Shown: positions 8,724 through 17,419, counted from the stretch's first letter. The stretch is DNA of 64,000 nucleotides from Mycetocola lacteus (GCF_003667575.1 NZ_RCUY01000008.1:1-64000); one strand, 5' to 3'. A program made the numbers and translations. The notes: generated from the sequence alone by a model not told the origin.

Positions 8724-9709
8724 CCAAGTCCACCGCCCGCGCCGGTGCCGGGCTTCAGGGGCGCGATCGCCTGGCGTTCCTGCTGGTGTTGGTGCCCTAT
8801 CTGATCGAGCATGAGCAGGTCAGTGTGGCCACCGCCGCCGAGCACTTCGGGGTGAGTGAGGCGCTGATTCGTGAGTCTGTGGCGCTGATCGCGGTCTCCG
8901 GCGTGCCCGGGGAGACCAGCGCCTATCAGCATGAAGACCTGTTCGATATCGACTGGGATCTGTTTGAGCAGCGCGATCAGATCGTGCTCACCCGTCTCGT
9001 AGTCATCGACGATTCCCCGCGTTTCTCGGCGCGGGAGGCGGCCGCGTTGATCGCCGGGCTGCAGTATCTTTCGGCGCTTCCGGGATCCGCCGATGATGAG
9101 GTGATCGGCTCGCTCATGTCCAAGCTCGCGATTGGTTCCTCCGGCCGCCCCACCGAGGTGGCCGTGGCCGCGAGTCCCGCTACCGCAGCCCTGGTTCCGG
9201 TGCGGGATGCCCTCGCACAGCGTCGCGAGCTGAGCTTTGACTACCTCTCGGCCGACGGCCGGACCGAGCACCGGACCGTGGACCCGCTGCGGGTGGAGTC
9301 CCTGGACCGCGACTGGTACCTGCGCGGGTGGTGCCATCTGCGCCAGGCCGTGCGTACCTTCCGCATTGACCGGATGAGCGGGGTCGAGATCGGCGAGAAT
9401 CAGGCCCAGCACGGTGCCGACGACCTCAGCGTGCCCTCCGACTTTTTCCAGCCCTCGGCCACCGATCTGACCGTCACGATCAACATCGACACCGCCGCCC
9501 TGCCGATGATCGCCGAGTTCTTTACCGCCGACTCTCAGGTGCGCGAGGTGGGCAATCGCTCGCTGGTCAACCTGCGTCTTGGTCATGTGCACGGTTTCAA
9601 GCGTGTGGTTGCCGGCCTGGGAGGCCTGGCCGAGGTGACCGACCCGGGAACCGCCCGCGAGGAGGTCGCCGCCTGGTCGCGTGAGGCGCTGGCCGGATAC
9701 GGCCTGTAA
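8720..9709 (+). CDS. pafC: WYL-domain transcriptional regulator PafC
   Basis: Partner of PafB in the DNA-damage activator PafBC (329 aa). The order is an N-terminal helix-turn-helix (about residues 12-75), a WYL domain with the intact triplet in DRDWYLRGW (near residue 195) and a C-terminal WCX domain. The WYL domain is thought to sense single-stranded DNA or another nucleic-acid signal. The ATG overlaps the pafB stop codon (ATGA), so translation is coupled and a 1:1 product ratio is likely. The tat genes follow after 77 nt, with their own promoter-like sequence. Confidence 0.93.
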   Translation: MTKSTARAGAGLQGRDRLAFLLVLVPYLIEHEQVSVATAAEHFGVSEALIRESVALIAVSGVPGETSAYQHEDLFDIDWDLFEQRDQIVLTRLVVIDDSPRFSAREAAALIAGLQYLSALPGSADDEVIGSLMSKLAIGSSGRPTEVAVAASPATAALVPVRDALAQRRELSFDYLSADGRTEHRTVDPLRVESLDRDWYLRGWCHLRQAVRTFRIDRMSGVEIGENQAQHGADDLSVPSDFFQPSATDLTVTINIDTAALPMIAEFFTADSQVREVGNRSLVNLRLGHVHGFKRVVAGLGGLAEVTDPGTAREEVAAWSREALAGYGL

Positions 9710-9741
9710 TCGGCCTCACTGCGGTTCGCTCGGATTCGCGA

Positions 9742-9769
9742 TAGACTCGACGTGTACGTACGTGTACAC
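9742..9769 (+). promoter_or_regulatory. tatA promoter with a short hairpin at the predicted 5' end
   Basis: TAGACT (9742-9747) is a good -10. About 5 nt downstream, GTGTAC (9752-9757) can pair with GTACAC (9764-9769), so the mRNA would begin within or at a 6-bp hairpin. The stretch also reads as a direct repeat, CGTGTAC twice at a 10-nt period. Function is unknown. Confidence 0.45.
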
Positions 9770-9786
9770 CAACCAGAGGATTTCCC

Positions 9787-9993
9787 ATGCAAAACCTGCT
9801 CGCCGGATGGCACCTGCCCGTCCTGCTGTTCATCATTCTGCTGATCTGGGGCGCGCCGAAGCTTCCTGGCCTGGCTCGCAGCCTGGGGCAGTCGATGAAC
9901 ATCTTTAAGAGCGAAATCCGTGCCGGCAAGAAGCCCGAGGGTGACTCCACCCCGGCTGAGCCGACCGCGGACGACGCTCCGACCAAGAACTAA
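9787..9993 (+). CDS. tatA: Sec-independent translocase subunit TatA
   Basis: Pore-forming subunit of the twin-arginine translocase, which exports folded proteins (68 aa). Residues about 9-25 form the single membrane helix (LPVLLFIILLIWGAPKLP). Next come the hinge Gly-Ala-Pro-Lys-Leu-Pro and the amphipathic helix GLARSLGQSMNIFKSEI, then a charged tail. The ATG has AGAGGA at suitable distance. tatC follows after 7 nt. No tatB is in the window; some actinobacteria encode it elsewhere. Confidence 0.95.
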   Translation: MQNLLAGWHLPVLLFIILLIWGAPKLPGLARSLGQSMNIFKSEIRAGKKPEGDSTPAEPTADDAPTKN

Positions 9994-10000
9994 GCCCGTC

Positions 10001-10795
10001 GTGGCGGTTAGCGCCAAGCCGGTGAAAAACCGGGAGGGACGCATGTCCCTCGGCGCGCACCTCAGAGAGTTCCGCAAGCGTCTCTTCATCAGCGCCCTTG
10101 GCATCGTCCTGGCGATGATTGTTGGGTTCATCTTCTCCCGGCAGGCGATTGCGGCAATCTCCCAACCGATCAAGCAGCTCAGCACCACCGGCACGGCGCT
10201 GCTGAACTTTGATACGGTCACCTCACCATTTGACCTGCAGATGAAGGTGGCACTCACCATCGGTGTGGTGCTGTCCTCTCCGGTGTGGCTCTCGCAGATC
10301 TGGGCGTTTTTTATGCCCGCGCTGACCCGCAAGGAGAAGCTCTACGCGGCCGGTTTTGTGGGTGCGGCGATTCCGCTGTTTCTCGCCGGCTGTGTTGCCG
10401 GGTGGCTGGTGTTCCCGCACATCGTTGAGGTGATGGCGTGGTTTACCCCCGAGGGCGCCGCGAACATCTATCAGGCGGGCTACTACTACGACTTCGTGCT
10501 GCGGCTGATTCTGGCCGTGGGTATCGCCTTCGTGTTGCCGGTGCTGCTGGTGCTCCTGAACTTTGTAGGGGTGCTGAGCGCGAAGGGCATCATCGGGGGA
10601 TGGCGCTGGGCCATCCTGATCATCGCGCTGTTCTGCGCGGCGGCCACGCCGGCCGCGGATATAGCCTCGATGTTCCTGCTCGCGATTCCGATGGTTGTGC
10701 TGTACTTTGGCGCCTGGGCAGTTGCCTGGATGCATGATCGGCGGGTGGCCAAGCGTGATGCGGCCGCCGCCCTGGACCCGGAAGGCGCAAAATGA
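10001..10795 (+). CDS. tatC: Sec-independent translocase subunit TatC
   Basis: Polytopic receptor subunit of the Tat translocase that binds twin-arginine signal peptides (264 aa, six hydrophobic segments). The N-terminal MSLGAHLREFRKRLF carries the cytosolic signal-recognition glutamate. Two starts are possible: GTG at 10001, giving the NREGRM extension common in actinobacterial TatC, and ATG at 10043, preceded by GGGAGG at rather short spacing. I prefer the former on family grounds. The stop overlaps the helY start by 4 nt. It is part of the pafBC-tatAC-helY block conserved across actinobacteria. Confidence 0.93.
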   Translation: MAVSAKPVKNREGRMSLGAHLREFRKRLFISALGIVLAMIVGFIFSRQAIAAISQPIKQLSTTGTALLNFDTVTSPFDLQMKVALTIGVVLSSPVWLSQIWAFFMPALTRKEKLYAAGFVGAAIPLFLAGCVAGWLVFPHIVEVMAWFTPEGAANIYQAGYYYDFVLRLILAVGIAFVLPVLLVLLNFVGVLSAKGIIGGWRWAILIIALFCAAATPAADIASMFLLAIPMVVLYFGAWAVAWMHDRRVAKRDAAAALDPEGAK

Positions 10796-13272
10796 CCACC
10801 TCGCCCCCTGAGCCCGCAGCAACTCCGATTACCGATCAGGTGTTTGATGCCGGGCTCTCGGCCGAGGTAGCCCCAGTGGTGGCCCCCGAGCGTCCCGATG
10901 TGGTGGGACCGGTGGCGACCGCCTTTATGCAGGGTCAGAAATTTGCGCTGGATCCGTTCCAGCGCGCCGCGGCAATCAGCGTCGAGGCGGGCAATGGTGT
11001 TCTGGTCGCCGCGCCCACCGGTGCCGGTAAAACCGTGGTGGCCGAGTTCGCGATCTTCGCGGCGATGCAGACCGAGAAGCAGAAGGTGTTTTACACCGCG
11101 CCGATGAAGGCGCTGAGCAATCAGAAGTATTCCGAGCTGGTGGAAACCTACGGAGCCGATCAGGTGGGCCTGCTCACCGGAGACGCAAACATTAACTCCG
11201 GTGCCCGCATCGTGGTGATGACCACCGAGGTGCTGCGCAACATGCTGTATGCGGGCTCGTCGCTGCTGAATAATCTGGCCTATGTGGTCATGGATGAGGT
11301 GCACTACCTGGCCGACCGCTTCCGCGGGGCGGTGTGGGAGGAGGTCATCATCCACCTGCCGCGCTCGGTTCGACTGATCGCACTGTCGGCCACGGTGTCC
11401 AACGCCGAGGAGTTTGGCGACTGGCTACAGGCCGTGCGTGGCAACACCGAGGTCATCGTCTCCGAGGCGCGTCCGGTCCCGCTGGATCAGCACGTACTGG
11501 TGCGCGGCAAGCTCGTGGACATGTTCGAAACCGAGTTCCGTGGCGATACCCGCACCGTCAACCCCGAGTTTATTCGGATGGCGCACGGCGGCTTCCAGGG
11601 TTCCTCCCGCGGGCGTGGTCGTCGTGAGCGGGACCGTCGTCCGCGCCGCCCCCTGCCCGGTAGCGGCCAGCTGGATCGCGCGGGTCTGGTTGAGCTGCTG
11701 GGTGAAAGCGACCTGCTGCCGGCGATCTTTTTTGTGTTCAGCCGCAACGGTTGTGATCAGGCGGTACGCCAGGTGCTGCGCACCGGTGTTCGGCTGACCA
11801 CGGCCGAGGAGCGTCGAGAGATTCGCTCGATCGTCAACGACCGCACCCGGACGCTGCGTGATGAGGACCTCGCGGTGCTCGACTTTTGGCGCTGGCGTGA
11901 TGGGCTGGAGCGCGGGGTCGCCGCCCACCATGCGGGTCTGTTGCCGGCCTTCAAGGAGGTCGTGGAGGAACTCTTCCGCCGCAAGCTGGTGAAGGTGGTT
12001 TTTGCGACCGAAACCCTGGCGCTGGGCATCAACATGCCCGCGCGTACGGTGGTGCTGGAAAAGCTGGAGAAGTTCAACGGTGAGGCCCGCGTGCCGATCA
12101 CGCCGGGGGAGTACACCCAGCTGACCGGTCGTGCCGGGCGGCGCGGGATCGATGTCGAGGGTCACGCGGTGATCCACTGGCGGGAGGAGCTCAACGCCGA
12201 GGCCGTGGCCTCGCTGGCCTCCAAGCGTACGTATCCGCTGCGCTCAAGCTTCCGGCCGACCTACAACATGGCCGTCAACCTGATCGATCAGTTTGGTCGC
12301 AATCGGACCCGCAACATTCTGGAGTCCTCGTTTGCGCAGTTCCAGGCCGACCGTGCGGTCCTGGGCCTTGCCCGTCAGGTTCAGGAGCAGCGTGCCTCGC
12401 TCGCGGGCTACGCCGAGTCGATGGCCTGTCACCTGGGTGATTTTGCCGAATACTCGCGCATTCGCCGTGAGCTGACCGACATTGAACGCAAGTCCAACGA
12501 GCACGGCTCCAAGGCCACCCAGCGCCGTCGTCAGGACCGCCTGACCGAGCTGCGCGGACAGATGCGCGAGCACCCGTGTCACCGCTGTCCTGAACGGGAG
12601 CAGCACGCACGCTGGGCCGAGCGCTGGTGGAAGCTCAAGCGATCCACCGATTCGCTGACCCGGCAGATCAACGAGCGCACCGGTGCGGTGGCTCGGGTCT
12701 TTGACCGGGTGACCGACGTGCTCAAGGACCGCGAGTATCTGGTCAAGGATGATAACGGGGCCCTGGTGCTCAGCGAGAGCGGTCGGATCCTCAAGCGCAT
12801 CTATGGCGAACGAGACCTCCTGGTAGCTGAATCCCTGCGCCGAGGACTCTGGCGCGAGCTGGATGCTCCGCAGCTGGCCGCGATGGCCTGCGCGCTGGTT
12901 TATGAACCGCGCCGAGATGAGGGCAACCTTGATGAGCGCGATCTCCCCGGTGGCGCGTTCCGCGATGCGCTGCGCGCAACCGAGGAACTGTGGTCGACGC
13001 TGGATGATACCGAGCGAGCTCACCAGCTTCCCGGCAGCGAGCCGCTTGCTACCGGACTCTCGCACGCGATGTTTGAGTGGGTGCGCGGGCGCGACCTGGA
13101 TCAGGTGCTGCGCGAGGCCGATATGGCCGCCGGAGACTTTGTGCGCTGGTCCAAGCAGACCATCGATCTGCTGGATCAACTGGCCAATGTCGCGGACCCC
13201 GAGGTTGCGACCGTTGCCCGTCGTGCGCTGAACGGTGTGCGTCGCGGCATCGTTGCATACAGCTCGGTCTGA
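10792..13272 (+). CDS. helY: Ski2/Mtr4-like DEVH-box helicase HelY
   Basis: Superfamily 2 helicase (826 aa) of the actinobacterial HelY group, similar to RNA-exosome helicases Ski2 and Mtr4; a role in RNA turnover or processing is inferred, not shown. Motifs: Walker A APTGAGKT at 74-81, DEVH at 168-171, SAT near 199, and motif VI QLTGRAGRRG starting at 443. A central linker has a conserved Cys cluster (HPCHRCPEREQ) and many Arg residues, followed by the C-terminal DSHCT domain (about 660-826). An Arg/Gly-rich insert near residues 265-290 may contact RNA. ATG overlaps the tatC stop (ATGA). Confidence 0.92.
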   Translation: MTTSPPEPAATPITDQVFDAGLSAEVAPVVAPERPDVVGPVATAFMQGQKFALDPFQRAAAISVEAGNGVLVAAPTGAGKTVVAEFAIFAAMQTEKQKVFYTAPMKALSNQKYSELVETYGADQVGLLTGDANINSGARIVVMTTEVLRNMLYAGSSLLNNLAYVVMDEVHYLADRFRGAVWEEVIIHLPRSVRLIALSATVSNAEEFGDWLQAVRGNTEVIVSEARPVPLDQHVLVRGKLVDMFETEFRGDTRTVNPEFIRMAHGGFQGSSRGRGRRERDRRPRRPLPGSGQLDRAGLVELLGESDLLPAIFFVFSRNGCDQAVRQVLRTGVRLTTAEERREIRSIVNDRTRTLRDEDLAVLDFWRWRDGLERGVAAHHAGLLPAFKEVVEELFRRKLVKVVFATETLALGINMPARTVVLEKLEKFNGEARVPITPGEYTQLTGRAGRRGIDVEGHAVIHWREELNAEAVASLASKRTYPLRSSFRPTYNMAVNLIDQFGRNRTRNILESSFAQFQADRAVLGLARQVQEQRASLAGYAESMACHLGDFAEYSRIRRELTDIERKSNEHGSKATQRRRQDRLTELRGQMREHPCHRCPEREQHARWAERWWKLKRSTDSLTRQINERTGAVARVFDRVTDVLKDREYLVKDDNGALVLSESGRILKRIYGERDLLVAESLRRGLWRELDAPQLAAMACALVYEPRRDEGNLDERDLPGGAFRDALRATEELWSTLDDTERAHQLPGSEPLATGLSHAMFEWVRGRDLDQVLREADMAAGDFVRWSKQTIDLLDQLANVADPEVATVARRALNGVRRGIVAYSSV

Positions 13273-13318
13273 TAGAAGTTGAGGGACCCGCGCACCGCGC
13301 GGGCAGGAAGATGCGTGA

Positions 13319-14971
13319 ATGACACAGCGGTTTATCCCCGATTTTTCCGGCGCGAGCGTGCTCGCCGACGGCCGCTGGCGGCGCTTCCTGCGTCCCGCCC
13401 CGCTGCCGGGTGAGACCTCTCGGCTGAGCGCGGAGACCCCCTGGGTGCGCTGGCCGCTGGCTCTCCTGCTGGCGCTGGGAACCGGTCCGGTGCTCGCCTC
13501 GGCGTTTCCCGCGCTGGGATGGTGGCCGCTGACCTTTGTGGGCGTGATCATGATCACGCTCGCGGTGATCGGCCGCGGTTTCTGGGCGGCGACCGGCCTG
13601 GGCTTACTGGCGGGCATCGGCTTCTATCTGGCCCTGGTGTCGTGGACCGCGCTGTATCTGGGACCGGTCCCGTGGCTGGCACTGTCCACTCTGGAGGGGA
13701 TCTTCTTCGGGTTGGGTGCCGGGTTTATTGCGGTGGTCGCACGGCGAATTCCGCGTATTTTCTCCCCGCGAATCGCCTGGGTGTTGACGCCGCTGGTCAT
13801 CGCAACCGTGTGGATTACCCGCGAAGAGATCGCCGGAAACTGGCCCTATGGCGGCTTTGCCTGGGGCCGTCTGGTTTTGGCTCACGCCGAGAGCCCCTTC
13901 GCCTCGCTGGTGAGTTGGATCGGTTTCACCGGGACCTCGTTTGTGCTGGCGCTGCTGCCGGTGGTGTTCCTCTACCTCTGGCGTTCGGGGATCGCGCATC
14001 GTCCGGCCCGAGTGCTTCTGCCAGCCCTGGTGGTTGCCGCGTTGATCGCCGTTCCGCTGGCGCAGACCGAGAAGATCGGGACCAGCCGGATCGCCGCGGT
14101 CCAGGGCAATGGCCCCGCCGGGTACTTCGATAAGCGTGAGCCGGGTGATGTCTTGCAGAGTCAGCTCAAGGCATCCCTGCCGCTGCTGGATAAGCGACCG
14201 GATATGGTGGTCTGGCCCGAGAACGGATCGGATCTGAACCCGATGCTGGATCCGCGTGCCTCCCAGGCGCTCAACTCGCTGGGACAGATGTTGGATGCTC
14301 CGATTATCACTGGCACCATCACCCAGCGGGACGGCAACTACTACAACACCTCGCTGATGTGGGAGGCGGGCCAGGGGCCGCTGGATGGCTACGACAAGGT
14401 GCGCCCGGTGCCCTTTGGCGAATATGTGCCCGACCGCTCCTTCTGGGAACCGCTGGCACCGGATCTGATCGGACTGATCGGGCGAGACTACACCCCGGGT
14501 ACTCGGGACAACGTGTTTGATGTGCGGGGGACCATCGCGGCCATTTCGATCTGCTTCGACATTGTGGACGATAACCTGCTGCGCGAGGGAGTGGAGCGCG
14601 GTGCCCAGGTGATTCTGGCCCAGACCAATAACGCGGACTTCGGCAAGACCGCCGAGAACGAGCAGCAGCTGGCAATTGCGCGTCTGCGTGCCCTGGAAAC
14701 CGGGCGCGCGCTGGTGAACATTTCCACCGTGGGGACCAGTCAGACCGTGGATGCTAACGGGCACACGCTGGCCGAGATCGCCCCGTATAAGCCCGGATAT
14801 ATGATCACCGACGTTCCGCTCTATCGGGGAGTTACGCCGGGCGTTGAGTGGGGACAGACCCTGCAGATCATCCTGGGTTGGAGCGGCGCAATGATGATCG
14901 CCGGCGCGCTGGCCTTCGGAACCCGGCGTCGCACCCGACCGCGCGCGACACGCGTACCCCCGCTCGATTAG
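13319..14971 (+). CDS. lnt: Apolipoprotein N-acyltransferase Lnt
   Basis: Membrane enzyme that adds a third acyl chain to the N-terminal cysteine of lipoproteins (550 aa). About seven hydrophobic segments occupy residues 40-245, followed by an extracytoplasmic nitrilase domain. The catalytic triad is visible: Glu301 in VWPENGSD, Lys360 in YDKVRPVPFGEY, and Cys412 in SICFDIVDD. The Cys is followed by Phe-Asp rather than the Tyr-Glu of proteobacteria, as is usual in actinobacteria. ATG at 13319 has AGGAAG upstream. Two predicted lipoproteins in this window (6650 and 50902) are possible substrates. The unrelated tRNA-Val gene follows. Confidence 0.92.
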   Translation: MTQRFIPDFSGASVLADGRWRRFLRPAPLPGETSRLSAETPWVRWPLALLLALGTGPVLASAFPALGWWPLTFVGVIMITLAVIGRGFWAATGLGLLAGIGFYLALVSWTALYLGPVPWLALSTLEGIFFGLGAGFIAVVARRIPRIFSPRIAWVLTPLVIATVWITREEIAGNWPYGGFAWGRLVLAHAESPFASLVSWIGFTGTSFVLALLPVVFLYLWRSGIAHRPARVLLPALVVAALIAVPLAQTEKIGTSRIAAVQGNGPAGYFDKREPGDVLQSQLKASLPLLDKRPDMVVWPENGSDLNPMLDPRASQALNSLGQMLDAPIITGTITQRDGNYYNTSLMWEAGQGPLDGYDKVRPVPFGEYVPDRSFWEPLAPDLIGLIGRDYTPGTRDNVFDVRGTIAAISICFDIVDDNLLREGVERGAQVILAQTNNADFGKTAENEQQLAIARLRALETGRALVNISTVGTSQTVDANGHTLAEIAPYKPGYMITDVPLYRGVTPGVEWGQTLQIILGWSGAMMIAGALAFGTRRRTRPRATRVPPLD

Positions 14972-14992
14972 GAATGCGCCCGGGCCATCAGA

Positions 14993-15019
14993 TAAAGTAT
15001 TGATGTGCCCGGGAACGGG
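14993..15019 (+). promoter_or_regulatory. Promoter and GNRA-hairpin leader of tRNA-Val(CAC)
   Basis: TAAAGT (14993-14998) is the -10. The predicted transcript starts near 15005 as GUG and immediately forms CCCG-GGAA-CGGG (15008-15019), a 4-bp stem with a GNRA tetraloop. Fourteen A/C-rich nucleotides separate it from the tRNA. The same design occurs at three tRNA-Gly genes in the window. Confidence 0.6.
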
Positions 15020-15033
15020 TTCACAACTCAAAA

Positions 15034-15106
15034 GGGCGATTGGCGCAGTTGGTAGCGCGCTTCCTTCACACGGAAGAGGTCATCGGTTCGAGTCCGGTAT
15101 CGCCCA
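15034..15106 (+). tRNA. tRNA-Val (anticodon CAC)
   Basis: Folds into a complete cloverleaf of 73 nt. The acceptor stem pairs GGGCGAT with ATCGCCC, the discriminator is A, and the anticodon stem CTTCC/GGAAG closes the loop TTCACAC. CAC reads GTG valine codons. No CCA is encoded. A terminator follows directly, so it is probably a single-gene transcript. Confidence 0.95.
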
Positions 15107-15113
15107 CAAAATT

Positions 15114-15142
15114 ACCCCGCATCCACTGGTGCGGGGTTTTGT
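15114..15142 (+). terminator. Terminator after tRNA-Val(CAC)
   Basis: CCCCGCA pairs with TGCGGGG across an 8-nt loop, followed by TTTTGTGTTTT. Confidence 0.85.
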
Positions 15143-15429
15143 GTTTTCTGCGCAGGATGGCGTCGGCGGAGAGCGTCAGTTTCGGGGTTCTTGTCTCGTT
15201 TCCTGGTGGTGCCTATGCTGGCCCCTGTGACGCGAGGCTGTGCCCTCGATAGCCGGTTTCCGACAGTGTGACGTAGTGTCGCAACGAGCGTGCGGATTGC
15301 GACAGGTTTTCTTTTTTCGAGGCCCCGGCTGGATATCGTTCTTGTGTTCTAGGGCGCGGTGAGTGTGTTTCATCACGTCGCAATACGGGGAGACGGTGAG
15401 GCGTAGGCCCGCCGCACGAAAGGGAAACC
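15143..15429. promoter_or_regulatory. Intergenic control region of the DUF1266 gene with TGTCGCAA repeats
   Basis: No gene is seen in these 287 nt. TGTCGCAA (15277-15284) and its perfect inverted copy TTGCGACA (15297-15304) are separated by 12 nt, which fits a dimeric operator. A third half-site, GTCGCAA, lies at 15378-15384. A T-rich tract and GATATC follow the repeat, and the DUF1266 start is 126 nt beyond it. A binding factor cannot be named. Confidence 0.5.
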
Positions 15430-16317
15430 ATGTCGGTTCATGCCGCACGCATCAGCACATCGATCATCGATCAAGCCATCGGGTGGGTGATGGACAATTG
15501 GATTCTGCTGGCGATCATCGTGGGCGTGATCGTACTGATTTTTGTGGTGCTGGCGCTGCTGCCCGCGGGAAAGGCCCATCAGAGCGATGATTTCCCCGCC
15601 GACTCCCGTGAAGCCAACGATCTGGCCCTCGGATTTATCCAGTTGCAGAACCCCATGATCGACTGGAATGACCCCACCGCCACCGAGATCGCGTCCTCAA
15701 AGAGTTCGCAGAAGGCCCTGGCCAAGCAGTGGGGGTTGAACACCCGCGATGACTGGGCGAAGAACGTTCAGCGCCTCATCGGGAATCGCCGCCGTCGCAC
15801 CCTGTGGCAGGAGCTGCTCGGGATTCGAGCGGGTCTGGCCACTCGCCTCGGTCGGGTACCCACGAGTAAGGAATGGCTGACGGCCATCAGGGAGGCCGGC
15901 GGGAGCGGCAAGGGAGACGAACGTAAATTTGTCACCGGTCTGATGCACTACGAAAACAAGGCGCGCAAGAGCGCCAAGAAGGGTGGCCTGTTTGAGGCCG
16001 GAGATCTGGTGACCAGCCTGGACGGCTATGCGCTCGGCCAGGCCGTGGCCGTGTGCGTCTGGAGCGTGGGCATGGGACTGATTACCCGCGAGGAGTCAGC
16101 CCAGGCCATCCGTGAGATCAATGCCATCGCCCGGGCCGAATTCGACTCCTGGGCCGCGTTTGGGCGCAGCTATGTCCTCGGACGCACCATGCACTGGTCC
16201 GACGCCGAGGTTGAGGACGAGTTCGAAACCAAGCAGACCTTTGAGATGGTTGCCTTTGCCCGCGCGATGAACGGGGACCGTAACGGCCCGTGGGGAAACC
16301 TGGCGTGGAGGGAATAG
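15430..16317 (+). CDS. DUF1266 domain membrane protein
   Basis: Predicted single-pass membrane protein (295 aa). Residues about 20-46 form a hydrophobic helix (WILLAIIVGVIVLIFVVLAL); the rest is soluble and matches the DUF1266 pattern: a W-G-hydrophobic segment (KQWGLNTRDDW), the DGYALGQAVAVCVWS helix, SWAAFGRSYVLGRTMHW and the terminal GPWGNLAW. The function of DUF1266 is unknown; family members such as Escherichia coli YbeR and YbeU are orphans. ATG at 15430 with AAAGGGA upstream. The end overlaps the following membrane-protein gene, so the two form an operon. It lies between tRNA genes, behind a repeat-bearing control region and away from housekeeping operons, so it may be an accessory module. 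Confidence 0.75.
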   Translation: MSVHAARISTSIIDQAIGWVMDNWILLAIIVGVIVLIFVVLALLPAGKAHQSDDFPADSREANDLALGFIQLQNPMIDWNDPTATEIASSKSSQKALAKQWGLNTRDDWAKNVQRLIGNRRRRTLWQELLGIRAGLATRLGRVPTSKEWLTAIREAGGSGKGDERKFVTGLMHYENKARKSAKKGGLFEAGDLVTSLDGYALGQAVAVCVWSVGMGLITREESAQAIREINAIARAEFDSWAAFGRSYVLGRTMHWSDAEVEDEFETKQTFEMVAFARAMNGDRNGPWGNLAWRE

Positions 16318-17333
16318 GCCACCCGGGCGATTCCCTGGATGCGCCGATTCGGCTGCGGGACTTTACCCGGCTGGGGAAATTCGCACAGGTCCCCTGGTGG
16401 GGCAGGCTCACCGCGGTAAGTATCTTTTCGCTGCTGGGGCTCCTGGCCGTCTTCGCGATTGCCGCGGGGTTGATCGTTTTGTTAGAGGACGCGCCGCCAT
16501 GGATTCCGCTGGCGATCGTCTCCGCCTGGGGTCTGATCCTGATCGTCAGCTACGTTCACTGGCTACTGGGGGCGGCTCACCGCACCCGACTGGCGCGCTT
16601 TGCGCTGCTGAACGGGCTGGAGTACCGCGACCGTGTGATCACGCGTGGACGTCCGGGGCTCGGCTTCCCGCTCCGGGCAAAAAACGTGGAGCGTGGCATG
16701 ATCCGTAACGAGTGGCTTGATATCGGCACCAATTATCCGACCAATCCGGAGCGGAACGATCGGGTCAACATCACCCGCCCCTTTGTGTTTGCGGAGATTA
16801 TTTTGCCGCGAGATCTGCCACATATGATCCTGAAGAATCCGAAGTCACGAATTCTGTCCCTCGCCGGCATGGGCCTGGGGAACCGGGTCAAGCTCGATCT
16901 CGAGGGTGACTTTCACCGCCACTTCACGCTGTATTGCCCGGCCGGATATGAGCGTGATGCGCTGTACATCTTCACCCCCGATGTGATGGCTGCGGTGCTG
17001 GATGTGGCGCGCAACGCCGAGGTTGAGGTGATCGAGGACCGCCTCTACCTCTACATGCGTCACACCACCCGAATCTGGCGAGCCGAGGTCATGAATGCCC
17101 TGCTGGGCTCGATCGCGCTGCTTAACGAACGGTTCGCGCGCCAGGCCAGCGTGTACCGAGACGATGATTCCGGGCAGGGCGATGGCGGCGTATCATTTGG
17201 GCTGGCCGGTCATCGGATGACCGGAAACTCCGGAGTTTCCGCCACCGGAATCCTCGCGAGTACCGCGGTGATTTCGGTGAGCGTCCTGATCGCACTCTTC
17301 ACGTTTGTGATCGCGCCGATGCTGGGCGGATAG
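16305..17333 (+). CDS. Conserved membrane protein, DUF3137-like
   Basis: Protein of unknown function (342 aa from the chosen start). Two hydrophobic segments (about residues 35-58 and 63-85) precede a long soluble part, and a third lies at the C-terminus (about 315-340). The centre holds LEGDFHRHFTLYCP followed by LYIFTPDVMAAVLD, resembling the pattern of DUF3137-type proteins; this match is by eye and only moderate. GTG at 16305 is preferred because GGGGA precedes it; an in-frame GTG at 16290 lacks a ribosome site. It overlaps the DUF1266 gene by 13 nt, implying coupled translation and a shared role. A strong terminator ends the pair. Confidence 0.65.
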   Translation: MEGIGHPGDSLDAPIRLRDFTRLGKFAQVPWWGRLTAVSIFSLLGLLAVFAIAAGLIVLLEDAPPWIPLAIVSAWGLILIVSYVHWLLGAAHRTRLARFALLNGLEYRDRVITRGRPGLGFPLRAKNVERGMIRNEWLDIGTNYPTNPERNDRVNITRPFVFAEIILPRDLPHMILKNPKSRILSLAGMGLGNRVKLDLEGDFHRHFTLYCPAGYERDALYIFTPDVMAAVLDVARNAEVEVIEDRLYLYMRHTTRIWRAEVMNALLGSIALLNERFARQASVYRDDDSGQGDGGVSFGLAGHRMTGNSGVSATGILASTAVISVSVLIALFTFVIAPMLGG

Positions 17334-17336
17334 ACC

Positions 17337-17387
17337 AGCGGCAGGCCCGAGCCGAGGTGCGCAACCTCGGGCCTGCCGCTCCTTTTC
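17337..17387 (+). terminator. Strong terminator after the DUF1266 operon
   Basis: AGCGGCAGGCCCGAG (17337-17351) pairs perfectly with 17366-17380, followed by CCTTTT. An alternative inner hairpin, CCGAGGT with ACCTCGG, is also possible. Confidence 0.85.
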
Positions 17388-17419
17388 CGGCGCGCGAAAC
17401 GCCGAGGGGGGAGGGGGAT

